NCBI GenBank assembly: GCA_904394215.1
Contig: CAJFNF010000010.1
Location: forward strand, 1-49,799
Direction of reading: 5' to 3'
Source of the DNA: an uncultured Faecalibacterium sp.
GTDB taxonomy: Bacteria > Bacillota > Clostridia > Oscillospirales > Ruminococcaceae
Length of the DNA: 49,799 bases
A program made the position numbers and the translations under genes. Numbering within the stretch: the first letter of the stretch is position 1; every line of letters starts with the position of its first letter. Under the pieces are notes generated by a model. That model was not told where the DNA came from, made no database searches, and saw only the letters and a list, made by a program, of their open reading frames with translations. Shown here one piece after another: positions 32,622 to 40,688 of the stretch.

Positions 32622-33499
32622 TCCTTGAATGCGCCTCCCCAGGCCGAGCCCAGCTGACGGCCCGAGGGCTCTGCCCGGGGACCGTCAAACCACAGCTCCT
32701 CAATCAGGGCGGCCAGGCCATCCTCCCGGACATCCCCGATGATCCGGTCGGCGGCAGCTTTGGCGTCGGGGCTGCCGTTGTCCATGCAGCAGCCCAGGCC
32801 GGCGGCCCGCAGCATCCCGATGTCGTTGGCGGAATCACCGGCCGCCACCGCCTGGGCCAGGGTGATCCCCATGGCTTCGCACAGGTTGGCAAGGCCGGTG
32901 CCCTTGTCCACCCCTTCCCGCACAATGTCATAGCAGCACCAGTTGTTTTCGTCCCGGCCGCCTACCCGCATGAAGTGGAGCTTCAGGTGGCCGAACTTGG
33001 ACTGGAAGGCCGTCACCGCCTCCTCAGGGCAGACCATAAAGGCTGCGTGGGGCATATCGATCAGATGGCGGTCCTGGTCTTCCCCATCCACGCAGGCAAG
33101 GCCGGGGCTGCCCATCCGGTCATACCGGGCTTTCAGCCCCTCGTAGCCGCAGTAGGCATAATAGCCGTCCCGAAAGTTGAACTGGAGCAGATAGTCGTAA
33201 TCCTCGCAGAAATCCACCAGGGCGTACATTTCCTCGGGGATCAGGGGGCGCTCATACACCACATTTCCCTCCCGGTTGACCACATAGGCGCCGTTGCAGG
33301 TGATGGCATAGTCAAAGCGGATCTTCCCCAGCTGGCCGGGGTTTTTGATGGCCGGCCAGGCCCGGCCGGTACTGAGGACAAATTTTGCCCCCGCCCCCTG
33401 CATTTTCTGGACAGCGGCCTCCACGGCGGGGCGGGGATGCTTTTCCCCGAAGGGGACCAGGGTGTTGTCGTAATCGCTGGACAAAAGTTGATACTTCAT
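32618..33499 (-). CDS. Cof-type HAD-superfamily phosphatase
   Basis: A 293-residue HAD hydrolase, subfamily IIB. The nucleophile motif is S-D-Y-D-N-T-L (residues 7-13). Motif II is L-S-T-G-R and motif IV is A-A-G-D-S-A-N-D-I-G-M, with a Lys in D-K-G-T-G-L as motif III. The alpha/beta cap (about 85-190) determines the substrate, probably a sugar or nucleotide phosphate, which is unassigned. Start 33499 follows AGAGGAAA; a longer open frame upstream is not supported. It lies between tcdA and the glycosylase gene in a tightly packed operon. Confidence 0.92.
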   Translation of the reverse strand: MKYQLLSSDYDNTLVPFGEKHPRPAVEAAVQKMQGAGAKFVLSTGRAWPAIKNPGQLGKIRFDYAITCNGAYVVNREGNVVYERPLIPEEMYALVDFCEDYDYLLQFNFRDGYYAYCGYEGLKARYDRMGSPGLACVDGEDQDRHLIDMPHAAFMVCPEEAVTAFQSKFGHLKLHFMRVGGRDENNWCCYDIVREGVDKGTGLANLCEAMGITLAQAVAAGDSANDIGMLRAAGLGCCMDNGSPDAKAAADRIIGDVREDGLAALIEELWFDGPRAEPSGRQLGSAWGGAFKE

Positions 33500-33522
33500 G
33501 GTTTCCTCTCTCGCTTGTTGTT

Positions 33523-34287
33523 TCAGCCGTTGCGGCAGCCGGTGAGATCGCAGATGACCTCCCCGGCCAGAATCAGCCCTGCCGCCGAGGGCACAAAGGC
33601 CAGGGAACCGGGGGCCCGCTTTTTGGGATTGCCGGGCCGTGCCTCGGACTGGGGCGCCGTCTCGGCCACCATCTCCTCCATCCGGGGGGACAGGGGCGGC
33701 TCCTTGGAATAGACCACCTTCAAATGCTGAATCCCCCGCTTGCGGCATTCGCTGCGCATCACCCGGGCCAGGGGGCAGACCGAGGTGTCGTAGATGTCCG
33801 CCACCTCAAAGCGGGAGGGATCCAGCTTGTTGCCCGCCCCCATGGAGCAGATGATGGGCACCCCCGCCTCTTTGGCCTGCATCACCAGGGCCAGCTTGCC
33901 GGTGACGGTGTCGATGGCGTCCACCACATAGCTGTACTGGGTGAAATCAAACTGCCCCGCGGTGTCGGGGGTGTAAAAGGTCTTGTAGGTCCGCACCACG
34001 ATGTCGGGGTCAATGTCCCGAATCCGGGCGGCGGCTACGTCCACCTTGTACTGGCCCAGGGTGGAGCGGGTGGCGATGATCTGGCGGTTCAGGTTGCTGA
34101 GGCAGACCTTGTCGTCGTCGATCAAATCCAGGGCCCCCACCCCGCTGCGGGCCAGGGCCTCCACCACATAGCCTCCTACGCCTCCCACGCCAAAGACGGC
34201 CACCCGGGCCTGGCGGAGCTTGTCCAACCCCGCCTGGCCCAGCAGCAGCCGGGTGCGGGAATACTGTTCTCTTGCGGTATCTGTCAT
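33523..34287 (-). CDS. tcdA: tRNA threonylcarbamoyladenosine dehydratase
   Basis: A 254-residue E1-like enzyme that cyclises t6A to ct6A at position 37 of tRNA using ATP. The nucleotide loop G-V-G-G-V-G-G (about 33-39), D-D-D-K-V-C-L-S-N-L-N-R-Q and V-D-A-I-D-T-V match TcdA/CsdL rather than ThiF or MoeB, and there is no rhodanese domain. It acts directly after the TsaB/TsaE step encoded 8 kb away. It overlaps the cca stop by 4 bases (ATGA). A GGAG site 11 bases upstream is modest. Confidence 0.95.
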   Translation of the reverse strand: MTDTAREQYSRTRLLLGQAGLDKLRQARVAVFGVGGVGGYVVEALARSGVGALDLIDDDKVCLSNLNRQIIATRSTLGQYKVDVAAARIRDIDPDIVVRTYKTFYTPDTAGQFDFTQYSYVVDAIDTVTGKLALVMQAKEAGVPIICSMGAGNKLDPSRFEVADIYDTSVCPLARVMRSECRKRGIQHLKVVYSKEPPLSPRMEEMVAETAPQSEARPGNPKKRAPGSLAFVPSAAGLILAGEVICDLTGCRNG

Positions 34288-35501
34288 ATCGTCTTGTTCT
34301 CCTTGAGCCAGCCCAGCAGGGCGGCCCGCTCATTGGGAATGTTCTCGTTTAAAACCTGGTCCAGGGCGGCGGCCAGCAGTTTTCCCACCGCCGGCCCTGG
34401 CAGCACCCCCAGGTCCATCAGGTCCCGGCCGTTCACCGCCAGCTGGCTGACCCGGCAGCAGGCCTTTTCTGCCAGCAGGACGTCCAGGGCCCGTGTCATC
34501 GCAGCAAAACCTGCCTGCCCGGTCTGAGCCTGCCGGAGGGCCAGCAGCCGCCGGATGGTATCCGGTTCCAGCCGGGCCAGCAGATGCCGGACGGCTCGCC
34601 GCGGGGATGCCACGTCGTGGGCCAGGCCGCTCTCCTGCACCAGGGTTTTCACCTCTTTGGTCTGGGCCCCCGAGCACTTCAGCCGGGCCAATGCCTGGCC
34701 GGCTGCCTCCGGCCCCGCCGGGGCCAGCAGGGCCGCCAGCCGGGTCAGCGGGTCGGGCTGCAAAGCGTCCACCACCCGAAGGCTGGCCTCATACCGGGCC
34801 GGCTGGCCGGCACAGTCCAGCCAGGGCAGGATCTGCCCCACAATTTCAGGCAGCATCCAGCGGGCCGGGTGGGGCGCCGCCAGCAGTTTGTACAGCTCCT
34901 GCCAGATCCGCTCGGCCGAGACGCAGGCCAGACGGCGGCATTCGGCCATGGCGGCCCGGGCGGTGGCGGGGTCCAGCTCCAGTTCCTCTTTGGCGCCAAA
35001 CCGGCAGAGCCGGAGGATCCGCAGCCCGTCCTCTTCAAACCGGCGGACCGGGTCCCCCACCGCCCGCACCCGATGGCGGACCAGCAGATCCTCCCGGCCC
35101 CCGAAGGGGTCGATGAGCCCCTCTTCCCGGTTATAGGCCATGGCGTTGATGGTGAAATCCCGCCGGGCCAGGTCCTCCCGGACATCGGCCACAAAGTCCA
35201 CGTGGTCGGGGTGACGCCCGTCCGAGTACCCGCCTTCCACCCGGAAGGTGGTCACTTCATACAGCCCCCCCTGGTGCTTGACGGTGACGGTGCCGTGCTG
35301 CAGGCCGGTGGGAATGCACTGTTTTTCCCCGAAGAGATCCAGCACCTGCCGGGGCAGGGCGCTGGTGCAGATGTCCCAGTCATGGGGGATCCGGCCCGCC
35401 AGGCTGTCCCGGACGCAGCCCCCAACCAGATAGGCCTTGTGCCCCGCCCGGTGCAGGGCTTCCAGCAAGGCCGCGGCCCCGGGGTCCATTGTGATGGTCA
35501 T
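34284..35501 (-). CDS. cca: CCA tRNA nucleotidyltransferase
   Basis: A 405-residue class II tRNA nucleotidyltransferase. Y-L-V-G-G-C-V-R-D (about 24-32), D-W-D-I-C-T-S-A (41-48; catalytic Asp pair) and R-R-D-F-T-I-N-A-M-A are canonical. The middle D-P-x-x-R-F-E-E-D-G-L-R-I-L-R-L-C-R-F contains the base-selecting region. It adds or repairs the 3' CCA end. ATG 35501 has a GAGGAGG site; a much longer frame is a shadow of rnz. It starts 1 base after the rnz stop, a fitting partner since RNase Z makes CCA-less ends. Confidence 0.95.
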   Translation of the reverse strand: MTITMDPGAAALLEALHRAGHKAYLVGGCVRDSLAGRIPHDWDICTSALPRQVLDLFGEKQCIPTGLQHGTVTVKHQGGLYEVTTFRVEGGYSDGRHPDHVDFVADVREDLARRDFTINAMAYNREEGLIDPFGGREDLLVRHRVRAVGDPVRRFEEDGLRILRLCRFGAKEELELDPATARAAMAECRRLACVSAERIWQELYKLLAAPHPARWMLPEIVGQILPWLDCAGQPARYEASLRVVDALQPDPLTRLAALLAPAGPEAAGQALARLKCSGAQTKEVKTLVQESGLAHDVASPRRAVRHLLARLEPDTIRRLLALRQAQTGQAGFAAMTRALDVLLAEKACCRVSQLAVNGRDLMDLGVLPGPAVGKLLAAALDQVLNENIPNERAALLGWLKENKTI

Positions 35502-35502
35502 A

Positions 35503-36399
35503 TCACCCCTCCTCAAACCGCAGGGACACGGTCTTGCCGTCAAAGCCGCATTCCGCCGCCGGGCAGATGGATTGCGCCAGGGGCAGGGAGGCCTCCGGCT
35601 CCTTGATCCGGGGGGAATAGTGGGCCAGCCACAGCCGCCGCACCCCAGCCCGGGCGGCCAGTTCGGCACTCTGGCGGAAGGTGCTGTGGCCGTACCGGGC
35701 GGCCTCGGGGGCCAGCTCGTCCTGGTCATAGGTGGCGTCGCAGATCAAAAGGTCGGCGTCCCGGGCGGCTTCTTCCAGGGCGGGACAGGGGGCGGTATCC
35801 CCCGAGAACACCACCTTGATCCCCCGCCGGGCGGGGCCGCAGACCTGTTCCGGGACCACGCCGTTCACCGCCTCCCCCTGCTGCAGCCGCTTCCAGTCTC
35901 GGATGGGCACCCCCAGGGCCCGGGCCTTTTCGGGGTCAAAGCGGCCTGCCCGGGGCAGATGGAAGCAGTAGCCCTGGCTGGGGACCCGGTGCCGGGTGGG
36001 GATGGCGGACAGTTCCGCCCCGCCTTCAAACCAGAGGGGCTGTTCTGCCGCATCTGCCAGCACAACCTGATAGGGCAGCGGCCCGGCCAGCAGCCGCATC
36101 ACTGCCCAGAACTGTTCCAGCCCTTTGGGCCCGGCCAGCAGCAGGGGCGCAGTGCGGCCCTGGCAGGCAATGGTCTGCAGCAGGCCCGGCAGCCCGAACA
36201 CATGGTCCCCGTGGTAATGGGTCAGGCAGATGGCCTCCAGCCTGGACAGACCCACCCCCGCCTTCATGGCCGCCGCCTGGGTTCCCTCGCCGCAGTCAAA
36301 CAAAAGGCTGCGGCCGTCCCAGGACAGCAGCGCGGTGGTCAATGCGCGCTGGGGCAGCGGCATGGTGGCCGCCGTGCCCAGCAGGGTAACTGTAACCAT
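35503..36399 (-). CDS. rnz: Ribonuclease Z
   Basis: A 298-residue metallo-beta-lactamase-fold endonuclease that trims tRNA 3' trailers. T-H61-Y-H63-G-D65-H66 is the zinc motif. F-S-G-D-T, I-C-D-A-T-Y and the H in W-L-A-H-Y-S complete the metal ligands, and the exosite region (about 150-200) is present. The nearby tRNA-Val encodes its CCA, so this enzyme would mainly serve CCA-less tRNAs. Promoter and start (GAGGGAGG 5-6 bases upstream) are clear only for translation; transcription likely comes from before ybaK. Confidence 0.94.
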   Translation of the reverse strand: MVTVTLLGTAATMPLPQRALTTALLSWDGRSLLFDCGEGTQAAAMKAGVGLSRLEAICLTHYHGDHVFGLPGLLQTIACQGRTAPLLLAGPKGLEQFWAVMRLLAGPLPYQVVLADAAEQPLWFEGGAELSAIPTRHRVPSQGYCFHLPRAGRFDPEKARALGVPIRDWKRLQQGEAVNGVVPEQVCGPARRGIKVVFSGDTAPCPALEEAARDADLLICDATYDQDELAPEAARYGHSTFRQSAELAARAGVRRLWLAHYSPRIKEPEASLPLAQSICPAAECGFDGKTVSLRFEEG

Positions 36400-36431
36400 A
36401 TCCTGCCTCCCTCCTGTAAAAAATACTCGTC

Positions 36432-36917
36432 TCAGCCCTGGGCCGGCTGTTCCCAGTTTTTGCAGACATCCACCCAGGCCTTGTAGCCGGAATACTGTTC
36501 CAGCTCAGGAATGGTGAGCTCGATGGCCGAATTGCTGCTGCCGCAGGCCGGGAACACCGTCTTGAACCGCTTCAGGGATTCATCCAGATATACCGTCACC
36601 CCCGGGTTTACTGCAAAGGGACAGACCCCGCCCACAGCATGTCCCACCAGGTCGGCGGCCTCATCGTGGGTCAGCATCTTGGCCTTGGTACCGAACTGCT
36701 CCTTGTATTTGTGGTTGTCCACCTTGGCGTCGCCGGCGGCCACAATCAGGATCGGGCTGCCCTCCACCATGAAGGACAGGGTCTTGGCAATCCGGCAGGG
36801 CTCACAGCCCACCGCCTGGGCGGCCAGCTCCACCGTGGCGCTGGACACCGGGAACTCCAGCACCCGGTCTTCCATCCCATAGGTTTTGAAATAGGCCTTC
36901 ACTTTCTCAATGGACAT
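36432..36917 (-). CDS. YbaK/EbsC-type aminoacyl-tRNA deacylase
   Basis: A 161-residue YbaK-superfamily protein that hydrolyses mischarged aminoacyl-tRNA in trans. K-T-L-S-F-M-V-E-G (catalytic-type Lys), V-G-G-V-C-P-F and the closing C-G-S-S-N-S-A-I-E are typical of the Cys-tRNA deacylase/ProX-like subgroup. ATG 36917 is preferred: GAGGGGG is 9 bases upstream, while ATG 36926 abuts it. A TGT-TATAGT extended -10 lies upstream on the minus strand (about 36971-36979) without a good -35. First gene of the tRNA-quality operon. Confidence 0.92.
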   Translation of the reverse strand: MSIEKVKAYFKTYGMEDRVLEFPVSSATVELAAQAVGCEPCRIAKTLSFMVEGSPILIVAAGDAKVDNHKYKEQFGTKAKMLTHDEAADLVGHAVGGVCPFAVNPGVTVYLDESLKRFKTVFPACGSSNSAIELTIPELEQYSGYKAWVDVCKNWEQPAQG

Positions 36918-37020
36918 TTTCTGCATCCCCCTCTGTCAAAATCTGTGCCTTGCTGCACATCCTCTATACTATAACACACCCGGGGCCAAAACGCCACCTG
37001 GGCCCCCGCCGTCCCTGCCC

Positions 37021-37048
37021 TTGACTTTCGGCATAGATTCGCTATAAT
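37021..37048 (+). promoter_or_regulatory. Promoter of the structured MATE leader
   Basis: TTGACT (37021-37026), a 16-base spacer, TATAAT (37043-37048). The RNA would begin near 37055, about 205 nt before the MATE gene. Confidence 0.82.
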
Positions 37049-37054
37049 GGGCTT

Positions 37055-37247
37055 GGCCCCTGCCAGGGGCACCAAACAGAATATCGTCTCATCGGAGGAT
37101 CGTGTATCGCAATACACCAAAGAGATTCGTGAATCTCTGATCGGATAAGATGTCGAGTGCGCTCGGTTGTTGTTACAGTGTGGCAATGGCCGGGCGCCTT
37201 TTTTCTGTGCGCCCTCCGGCGGGACGACCGCCCGACAGAAAGGAGAT
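37055..37247 (+). ncRNA. Structured 5' leader of the MATE gene (possible cis-regulator)
   Basis: From the promoter the RNA contains GGCCCCTG/CAGGGGC (about 37055-37070). Next is a GATC-closed unit (37098-37101 with 37139-37142) enclosing GTGTAT-CGCA-ATACAC (37102-37117) and AGAGATT-CGTG-AATCTCT (37121-37138). A GCCGGGCGC arm is followed by a TTTTTT run (37199-37204). That U run would be looped out if GCCGG/GGCGC pair with GCGCCC/CCGGC at about 37209-37220. GGCGG/CCGCC lies just before the AGGAG site. It does not match a riboswitch class I can name. Confidence 0.5.
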
Positions 37248-37258
37248 ATGTCCCTTTT

Positions 37259-38602
37259 ATGGATTCTACCGCACTTTTTGCCAAAACACCCCCTGTCAAA
37301 CTGTTCTTCATCGCCTCGGTACCCGGAGCGGTGAGCATGCTGGCCTCCTCGTTATACCAGTTTCTGGACGGCATCTTTGTGGGCAATTTCCTGGATGCCA
37401 CCGCCTTCGCGGCCCTGAACCTGGCCATGCCCTTTGTGATCATCAACTTTTCCCTGGCCGATCTGGTGGGCGTGGGGTCTTCGGTGCCCATCTCCATCGC
37501 CCTGGGCCGGGAGGACCGGAAGGAAGCCAACAACATTTTCACCTGCGCCTGCATCTTGATTGTGGTCACCGGGGCTGCCATCGGGGCGGTTCTGTTTGCC
37601 GCGGCCCCCTTCCTGATCGGCCTGATGGGGGCCGAGGGGGATTTTGCCGCCCAGGCGGTCCAGTACCTGCGGACTTACGCTCTCTGCTCCCCCTGCACCA
37701 CCATCCTCTTTGCGGTGGACAACTACCTGCGCATCTCAGGCTATATCCGGGGCAGCATGTTCCTGAATATCCTGATGTCGGTGCTGTGCGTGGTCTTTGA
37801 CCTGCTGTTCCTGGGGGTGTTCGGCTGGGGCGTCTGGGCCGCAGCCCTTGCGGGCTCCCTGGGGATGTTCCTGTGTGTGCTGCTGGCCTTTATCCCCTTT
37901 GTTCGGGGAAAGGCTTTGCTGCGGTTCTGCCGGCCCCAGTTTGAGGCCCGGATCCTCCGGCAGATTGTCACCTGCGGCAGCCCCAGCTTTCTGAACAACA
38001 TTGCGGGACGGATCACCTCCATCCTGATGAACCTGTTCCTGGTGCGGCTGGGGGGCGAGCTGGCCGTGTCGGTCTACGGCGTCCTGATGTATGTGGACGG
38101 CTTCATCCAGCCCCTGCTGTACGGGATGTGCGACTCCCTCCAGCCGGCGGTGGGCTTCAACTGGGGCGCCGGGAAATTTTCCCGGGTCCGGGCCATTGAA
38201 AAGTGCTGCTTTATCGCCGCAGCCGCCATCTCCCTGGGGTCGGTGGCGGTCATCGTGCTGGCCCCTGCCTGGATCACCCGGCTGTTCATCGCCGGCGCCG
38301 CCGGGGACGCCCTGGCCCTGTCGGTGGGGGCCCTGGAACTGTTCGCCCTCACCTACCTGACCCGCTGGCTCTCCTTCGCCACCCAGAGCTATATGCTGGC
38401 CATCGAAAAGCCGCTGGCTGCCTCTCTGCTGTCGGTGTCCACCGCCCTGGTGTTCCCGGTGGTGCTGCTGGCGGTGCTGTGGCCCCTGGGCCTCACCGGG
38501 CTGTGGATCAACTTCCCCGCCACTTCGGCCCTGGCCGCTGTGCTGGCCCTGCTGATTCTCCGCCGCCAGCGCCCTGCCCTCCACCGCCCCGACGCATCCT
38601 GA
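37259..38602 (+). CDS. MATE-family multidrug/cation efflux transporter (1)
   Basis: A 447-residue MatE protein with twelve hydrophobic segments in two six-helix halves. P-G-A-V-S-M-L-A-S-S-L-Y-Q-F-L-D-G-I-F-V-G near residue 20 is the characteristic first helix. Such proteins export drugs or metabolites using sodium or proton gradients. The ATG at 37248, 2 bases after AGGAG, is out of frame; 37259 lies 13 bases from it and is used. Expression is probably controlled by the long structured leader. Substrate unknown; 33 bases of overlap with shadow frames mean nothing. Confidence 0.92.
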   Translation: MDSTALFAKTPPVKLFFIASVPGAVSMLASSLYQFLDGIFVGNFLDATAFAALNLAMPFVIINFSLADLVGVGSSVPISIALGREDRKEANNIFTCACILIVVTGAAIGAVLFAAAPFLIGLMGAEGDFAAQAVQYLRTYALCSPCTTILFAVDNYLRISGYIRGSMFLNILMSVLCVVFDLLFLGVFGWGVWAAALAGSLGMFLCVLLAFIPFVRGKALLRFCRPQFEARILRQIVTCGSPSFLNNIAGRITSILMNLFLVRLGGELAVSVYGVLMYVDGFIQPLLYGMCDSLQPAVGFNWGAGKFSRVRAIEKCCFIAAAAISLGSVAVIVLAPAWITRLFIAGAAGDALALSVGALELFALTYLTRWLSFATQSYMLAIEKPLAASLLSVSTALVFPVVLLAVLWPLGLTGLWINFPATSALAAVLALLILRRQRPALHRPDAS

Positions 38603-38647
38603 GCCCGCCATACCAGAATGATATGGAAGGCCATTCCATCCAGGCAT

Positions 38648-38676
38648 TTGTGGTTTTCCAGTTCTTGTGCTATAGT
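38648..38676 (+). promoter_or_regulatory. Promoter of the ECF S-component gene
   Basis: TTGTGG (38648-38653), a 17-base spacer, TATAGT (38671-38676) preceded by TGC (extended -10). A small palindrome, ATGGAA-GGCCA-TTCCAT, lies upstream at about 38622-38638. Confidence 0.65.
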
Positions 38677-38713
38677 AAAGGACAGAATGATTTATGCAAA
38701 AGGAGATTGTCAC

Positions 38714-39280
38714 GTGAACAAACAGCTGCGAACTCTGACCCTGTCCGCCCTTTTCCTGGCCCTGGGCCTGGTGCTGCCCTTCTTCACCGGGCAGATCCCC
38801 CAGATCGGCAGCATGCTGCTGCCCATGCACATTCCTGTGCTCCTCTGCGGCCTGATCTGCGGCTGGCAGTATGGCGCCGCCGTGGGCTTTGTGGTGCCGC
38901 TTCTGCGGTCGGTCCTCTTCGGGATGCCGCCCCTGTTCCCCACCGCCCTGTCCATGGCCTTTGAGCTGATGACCTACGGCCTGATGGCCGGCCTGCTGTA
39001 CAACACCCTGTCCCGCTGGCAGTGCATCCGGGCCCTCTACCGCTGCCTGATCGGCGCCATGGTGGCAGGCCGCATTGTGTGGGGCGTGGTCCAGGCCATC
39101 CTGCTGGGTGTCACCGGCAGCGCCCTGACCCTCCAGGTCTTCCTGGCCAGCGCCTTTTTCAACGCCATCCCCGGCATCATCGTCCAGCTGATCCTGATCC
39201 CGGCGGTGATGGTAGCCCTCAACTGCACCGGACTGGTGCCTTTCCGCCAGAGCGAAAAGCCGGCTTCCGCCGCCCGCTGA
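38714..39280 (+). CDS. ECF transporter substrate-binding (S) component
   Basis: A 188-residue membrane protein with about six helices, the size and layout of ECF-type vitamin transporter S subunits. A-L-F-L-A-L-G-L-V-L-P in helix 1 supplies the small-residue face that contacts EcfT, and L-L-P-M-H-I-P-V-L-L-C-G-L-I-C-G is typical of a pantothenate/FolT-like subgroup. The energising EcfA/EcfT genes are absent here, so it should use a shared module. The vitamin is not identifiable and no riboswitch was recognised upstream. Start is GTG 38714, 8 bases after AAGGAG. Confidence 0.87.
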   Translation: MNKQLRTLTLSALFLALGLVLPFFTGQIPQIGSMLLPMHIPVLLCGLICGWQYGAAVGFVVPLLRSVLFGMPPLFPTALSMAFELMTYGLMAGLLYNTLSRWQCIRALYRCLIGAMVAGRIVWGVVQAILLGVTGSALTLQVFLASAFFNAIPGIIVQLILIPAVMVALNCTGLVPFRQSEKPASAAR

Positions 39281-39293
39281 TCCCCTGCACAAC

Positions 39294-39333
39294 AAAACCG
39301 GAGCTTCTCTCGCCTGAGAAGCTCCGGTTTTTT
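39294..39333. terminator. Bidirectional terminator between the S-component and lysR
   Basis: AAAACCGGAGCTTCTC and GAGAAGCTCCGGTTTT form a perfect 16-bp stem with runs of A and T on the two sides. Confidence 0.93.
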
Positions 39334-40237
39334 ATGCTTCGCTGTGGCGTCGGATCATCTCCCGCAGCCGGGACAGGAACAGCTCGGCCGCCGGGGAAAA
39401 GACCTGGTATTTTTTCCACACAATGTCCAGCCCCGATTCCAGCCGGGGCCACAGGGGCTTGAAGCAGAGGCTGCTGGTTTCGGATGTATTGGTCAGTCCG
39501 TCCAGGGTGATGGCATAACCCACCCCCGCCTCCACCAGCAGGGCCGCATTGTAGACCAGATTGTAGTTTACCGCAATGTCCAGCTTGCTGAAGTCGGTGC
39601 CGAACCAGTCGGCAAAGGCATTTTCCCCCGGGTGGGGGGCGATGGCCTGGCGGGAACAGATCAGGGGCAGGCCCATCAGGTCGGCCCGCTCAATCCGCTC
39701 CTTTTGGGCCAGGGGGCTGTCCCGCCGCATCAGCACCCCCCAGACATCTTTGGCCGGCAGGCTGAGGCCGTCGTATTTTGCAATGTCTGCCGGCTGGATC
39801 ACAATGCCGAAGTCCAGCAGCCCCTTGTCCAGCCGGTCGGTGACGTCCTGGGCGTTGCCGCTGTACAGGTGGTACCGGATGCCGGGGCACTCCTCCCGCA
39901 GCTGCCGGATCAGCCCCGCAATGGGGCACAGGGCCCGGGTCTCGCCGCTGCCGATGTAAATATCCCCGCTGACGGTATCCTCCAGGGCAATGAACTCGGC
40001 CTCAGTCTTGTCCACCATGGCCACAATCTCCTCGGCCCGCTTGCGGAGCAGCACCCCTTCCGGGGTCAGATCCACACGGTGGCTCTTGCGGACCAGCAGC
40101 TGGCGGCCCAGCTCCTGCTCCAGGTCCTGCATCTGCCGCGACAAGGTCGGCTGGGTCAGATGCAGGAAATTGGCGGCCCGGGTGATGCTGCCTTCCCGGG
40201 CCACCGCCAGAAAATAGCGCAGTGTCCTTACTTCCAT
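39332..40237 (-). CDS. LysR-family transcriptional regulator
   Basis: A 301-residue LTTR. The winged helix-turn-helix lies at residues 1-60 (R-Y-F-L-A-V-A-R-E-G-S-I-T-R-A-A-N-F-L-H-L-T-Q-P-T-L-S-R). The substrate-binding domain (about 90-295) starts D-I-Y-I-G-S-G-E-T. This subgroup, with M-E-V-R-T-L-R-Y-F at the start, often controls a divergently transcribed hydrolase or reductase gene, which is the arrangement seen here. A dyad in the intergenic region is its likely site. The effector is unknown. Confidence 0.95.
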   Translation of the reverse strand: MEVRTLRYFLAVAREGSITRAANFLHLTQPTLSRQMQDLEQELGRQLLVRKSHRVDLTPEGVLLRKRAEEIVAMVDKTEAEFIALEDTVSGDIYIGSGETRALCPIAGLIRQLREECPGIRYHLYSGNAQDVTDRLDKGLLDFGIVIQPADIAKYDGLSLPAKDVWGVLMRRDSPLAQKERIERADLMGLPLICSRQAIAPHPGENAFADWFGTDFSKLDIAVNYNLVYNAALLVEAGVGYAITLDGLTNTSETSSLCFKPLWPRLESGLDIVWKKYQVFSPAAELFLSRLREMIRRHSEA

Positions 40238-40285
40238 CCTGCTTGCAGGCTGCGGCCGCCGGCCGCCCTGCTGCCCCCTTTCCCC

Positions 40286-40304
40286 ATACTGTTTTTCTTA
40301 GTAT
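40286..40304. promoter_or_regulatory. Candidate LysR-binding dyad
   Basis: ATACT-N9-AGTAT lies between lysR and the divergent operon, about 50 bases upstream of that operon's -35 box, the usual position for an LTTR recognition site. Confidence 0.5.
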
Positions 40305-40356
40305 ACACCGGTTCTGCCATGCCTGCCAAGCATTTCTCGCAATAAAAACCAGGTAT

Positions 40357-40385
40357 TTGCTATTTGACCCCTCCTGTCCTACAAT
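40357..40385 (+). promoter_or_regulatory. Promoter of the small protein-hydrolase operon
   Basis: TTGCTA (40357-40362), a 17-base spacer, TACAAT (40380-40385). The leader is about 33 nt. Confidence 0.6.
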
Positions 40386-40424
40386 ACAGACAGAGGCAAT
40401 CCCGGTGCAGAGGAGGCGACAGGC

Positions 40425-40667
40425 ATGGAAAGTCTCTCGGAGGATCAGGCATTCCGGCTGCGCCGGAACCTGACCGATGCGGGCTGCGACCCCGCCCTGA
40501 TCACACGGTTTCTGGAACTGGAACAGGCCCACCGCCGCTGTGAACAATACCGGATGCTGGCCCGGCAGAAAGCGGCCCTGCTGCAGGCGCTCCACTGCGT
40601 GGAGTACAAAATCGACTGCCTGGACCACCTGCTCTACCTGATGCACCAGCAGGACGCCAACCCATAA
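40425..40667 (+). CDS. Small helical protein of unknown function
   Basis: An 80-residue all-helical protein, probably a helical hairpin or coiled coil. It contains A-G-C-D and then heptad-like A-L-I-T-R-F-L-E-L-E-Q-A-H-R-R-C-E-Q, ending Y-K-I-D-C-L-D-H-L-L-Y-L-M. The C-terminal I-D-C-L-D-x-L-x-Y pattern recurs, to my knowledge, in small clostridial proteins beside hydrolases or regulators, but I cannot name a family. A strong AGGAGG lies 8 bases upstream, and the hydrolase starts 21 bases after its stop, so it is a real, co-transcribed gene. It has four cysteines. Confidence 0.75.
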   Translation: MESLSEDQAFRLRRNLTDAGCDPALITRFLELEQAHRRCEQYRMLARQKAALLQALHCVEYKIDCLDHLLYLMHQQDANP

Positions 40668-40688
40668 GAGAAACGGAGGTTTTTCGAT

